NCBI GenBank assembly: GCA_029939575.1
Contig: JAOZSR010000012.1
Coordinates: 1 to 56,194, forward strand
From: Fidelibacterota bacterium
Lineage (GTDB): Bacteria > Fidelibacterota > UBA2242 > JAOZSR01
DNA length: 56,194 nt
Direction of reading: 5' to 3'
The notes below the pieces were generated by a model. It was given only the letters and a program-made list of their open reading frames with translations, searched no databases and was not told the origin of the DNA. Positions 54,541 to 56,194 of the stretch are shown piece after piece (position 1 is the stretch's first letter; every line of letters starts with the position of its first letter). The translations under genes and the position numbers were made by a program.

Positions 54541-54640
54541 TTCTCCCTCAATTTTTAGGGTATAATTTAATTATTTTTTAGTAATATTTCCAAGGAGAAA
54601 TTAATATTATAAAATGTTTTTGGATTGGATTAAAAAATTT

Positions 54641-55351
54641 TTATAAACCTAAAAATAGTATAGAAAATCCACATAAGGACAGTGCTGCTCCGGCTAAAGC
54701 ATGGTTATATTTATTGATTTTTTCCATTGATACGAATCTTAATCCAAAAGTTGATAATAAAACAATACTCATCATAGTAGTAATTGTTACAATGCAAAAT
54801 ATAGCAGTAACAATTATTAAACCGAAAATATTATGATTAGCAGCTGGATACATTAATATTGGAATTAATGGCTCACATGGACCAAGGACAAAAATAGTGA
54901 ATAATACCCAGGGAGTTATGTTACTTTCTCCGTTGGGATGAGCATGTTTATGATTTGATTTATGGGAATGAGTATGTAAGTGAGTAACTCCATCATTATG
55001 AAAATGAATATGGGAGTGCTTTTTGTTCTGATATGCATTTTTCATACCCCAAATAAAATAAATGAGACCAAATATGGTTAAAAGCCAGGCTGCAATATTT
55101 CCCCTAAAGCCTTCAAAATATTCAATGCTTGAAATCGCTAATCCTGATATTATTCCTATACTTCCCAGGATTACTGATCCACCTACATGCCCTAAACCGC
55201 ATAAAAATGTGATAACTGAAGTCTTAAGCATTGACCAATCACGGGCTTTTGCCATTGCAATAAATGGTAAATAATGATCAGGGCCGAAAAGAGTATGGAA
55301 AAATCCAATTGTACCTGCTGTAATCGCTAGAGTTGTAATATCAATTTCCAA
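54641..55351 (-). CDS. Nickel/cobalt-type transporter (UreH/RcnA-like) with His-rich loop
   Basis: A 236-residue protein with six membrane helices. The first helix carries FHTLFGPDHYLPF (His and the DH pair), the metal-site motif of NiCoT/UreH-type transporters. A His-rich cytoplasmic loop at about 112-140 alternates His with other residues, as in nickel or cobalt exporters and importers. It could supply or balance nickel for the NiFe hydrogenase encoded in this window; direction and metal cannot be told from sequence. The start is a TTG at 55351, five bases after GGAA. About 100 nt separate it from the next gene. Confidence 0.8.
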   Translation of the reverse strand: MEIDITTLAITAGTIGFFHTLFGPDHYLPFIAMAKARDWSMLKTSVITFLCGLGHVGGSVILGSIGIISGLAISSIEYFEGFRGNIAAWLLTIFGLIYFIWGMKNAYQNKKHSHIHFHNDGVTHLHTHSHKSNHKHAHPNGESNITPWVLFTIFVLGPCEPLIPILMYPAANHNIFGLIIVTAIFCIVTITTMMSIVLLSTFGLRFVSMEKINKYNHALAGAALSLCGFSILFLGL

Positions 55352-55650
55352 TTTCGTTCCTTTCTTTTATTTATTGAAAAATAAATAATAATTAAATAAA
55401 AACCAATAGCAATTTAAAAAGTAGCTTGTCTGATCTGATAATTTATTGACTATAAAAAAAGTTTTGAAGGAAAATAGTAAAATCACCAATGAAAACAGTC
55501 ATTAGTTAGGGTGATAACTGATTGTAAACAAGGATACAATTTTTGTTTAAGAGAATTTTGATATTATTTTTTATAGCAGAAATTCATAATGAAAATATAT
55601 GAATTTTATTAATAATTATTATTGATGTAGATAGGTTATAGAAAGTAGTA

Positions 55651-55679
55651 GCCCCTATCTCTTAGAATGAAATAGGGGC
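55651..55679. repeat. 8-bp GC-rich inverted repeat
   Basis: Arms GCCCCTAT and ATAGGGGC are separated by 13 nt. The GC-rich arms stand out in an AT-rich gap. No T-run follows, so it is not a standard terminator; it could belong to a small RNA or a mobile-element end. Confidence 0.5.
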
Positions 55680-56073
55680 GGCGGATTTATTGTGGTGTGG
55701 AGGAGGAGATTTTGAACGGGTTACAAAATGTTTAGTATATTTATCATTTTTATTGAGAAATTACAGGATTTCCTCGTTTCAAAGTACAAAAAATAATAAG
55801 CAAAATATATGCCGCTAGTTTTATGAACTTAAGAAGTTTTAAAATTATAATAAGTTATATGAAATAGTGAATTTTTCTAAAATCAAAGATAGTGGAAAAA
55901 TTTTCCTGTGTAAAAAATAACTTGGTGATTATCTGAAAAATTTGGCTCTATATGATTTATAGTGGGTAAAACCTTTTTATGAAACAAAAAATTGATACAC
56001 GCTGGAGAAATTGTTTGGGAAGTTGGTAGTGAATGGAAATTTTAAAACCAGTTAAGTGGTTGTTATCAATTTT

Positions 56074-56163
56074 GATTTGCCGTGAGTTTTTGATTTGCTA
56101 TGAGTTTATGATTTGCCGTGAGTTTTTGATTTGCCGTGGGTTTTTGAATTGCCACGAGTTTCA
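56074..56163. repeat. Five 18-bp tandem repeats
   Basis: GATTTGCCGTGAGTTTTT recurs exactly every 18 bases starting at 56074, 56092, 56110, 56128 and 56146. Copies 1 and 3 are identical, copies 2 and 4 carry a few changes, and the last is the most changed and runs into a palindrome. Confidence 0.85.
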
Positions 56164-56171
56164 ACTCGTGG
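56152..56171. repeat. Perfect palindrome CCACGAGTT/AACTCGTGG
   Basis: Two perfect 9-base arms with a TC spacer, formed from the last tandem repeat copy. Short palindromes of this kind are typical of REP-like intergenic elements; assignment to a class is inference. Confidence 0.65.
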
Positions 56172-56194
56172 ATATAAATATTATACAAGTTAAC

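Larger units (their letters stand above)
55352..56194. other. Gene-free right end of the window
   Basis: About 840 bp without a convincing open frame on either strand. It holds a hairpin at 55651-55679, five 18-bp tandem repeats at 56074-56163 and a palindrome at 56152-56171. The promoter of the minus-strand transporter gene must lie near its left edge. Confidence 0.5.

Noticed and set aside
56074-56163. Possible CRISPR array
   Set aside because: The 18-bp units are directly adjacent, with no unique spacers between them.

Overview
The window comes from an AT-rich, Gram-negative, anaerobic bacterium. Lipoproteins, a heptose/LPS pathway and proteins ending in a type IX secretion (T9SS, FlgD-like) sorting domain with the signature FALYQNYPNPFNPTT point to the FCB superphylum. 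Cloacimonadota or a close relative is my best guess, but there is no rRNA or marker phylogeny here to prove it. I see no rRNA, tRNA or CRISPR array.

Layout. 93-3704 is a chemotaxis/signalling block (cheW, cheB, cheR with a long Lys/Pro tail, and a response regulator with a Cys4 tail). 3910-5551 holds a LysM lipoprotein and a DMT transporter. 5708-6790 (minus) encodes a CARF-domain protein of the Card1/Can2 (DUF1887) type whose nuclease site looks dead, with no CRISPR locus in sight. 7252-7944 is a response regulator carrying a kinase-like dimerisation segment. 8025-23276 encodes large secreted proteins: an M14 metallopeptidase ending in a dockerin, a gingipain-like C25 protease, and a 2124-residue adhesin-like protein with dockerin, cohesin-like and T9SS modules. 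23782-25290 is an HtrA/DegP protease.

25486-39543 reads as one long operon. It encodes a group 4 (Mbh-type) [NiFe]-hydrogenase with a full Mrp Na+/H+ antiporter module (MrpA split in two), an NAD(P)H/flavin and Fe-S module resembling sulfhydrogenase beta/gamma subunits, a maturation protease, and a response regulator and a membrane histidine kinase at the two ends. The likely job is to couple reduced ferredoxin or NAD(P)H, H2 and ion pumping. A nickel/cobalt-type transporter with a His-rich loop lies near the right end (54641-55351).

The most unusual locus is 43579-47148, a three-gene operon with its own promoter-like sequence and terminator. Its first product joins a FliF-like periplasmic ring-building segment, one membrane helix and a FliG-like cytoplasmic part in one chain, with none of the five classical FliG torque charges conserved. 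Its partners are a coiled-coil/TPR lipoprotein and a coiled-coil/TPR exported protein. No other flagellar gene is in the window, so this may be an undescribed envelope-spanning machine.

The rest is housekeeping and envelope synthesis: manA, an SSS symporter, gmhB, ddl, a NusG/UpxY-like factor, cysS, rfaE1, a UDP-glucuronate epimerase-like gene and a fused polyprenol-kinase/DUF92 protein. The intergenic regions carry a dispersed 81-bp repeat (two copies), several intrinsic terminators, and at the right end five 18-bp tandem repeats leading into a perfect palindrome.
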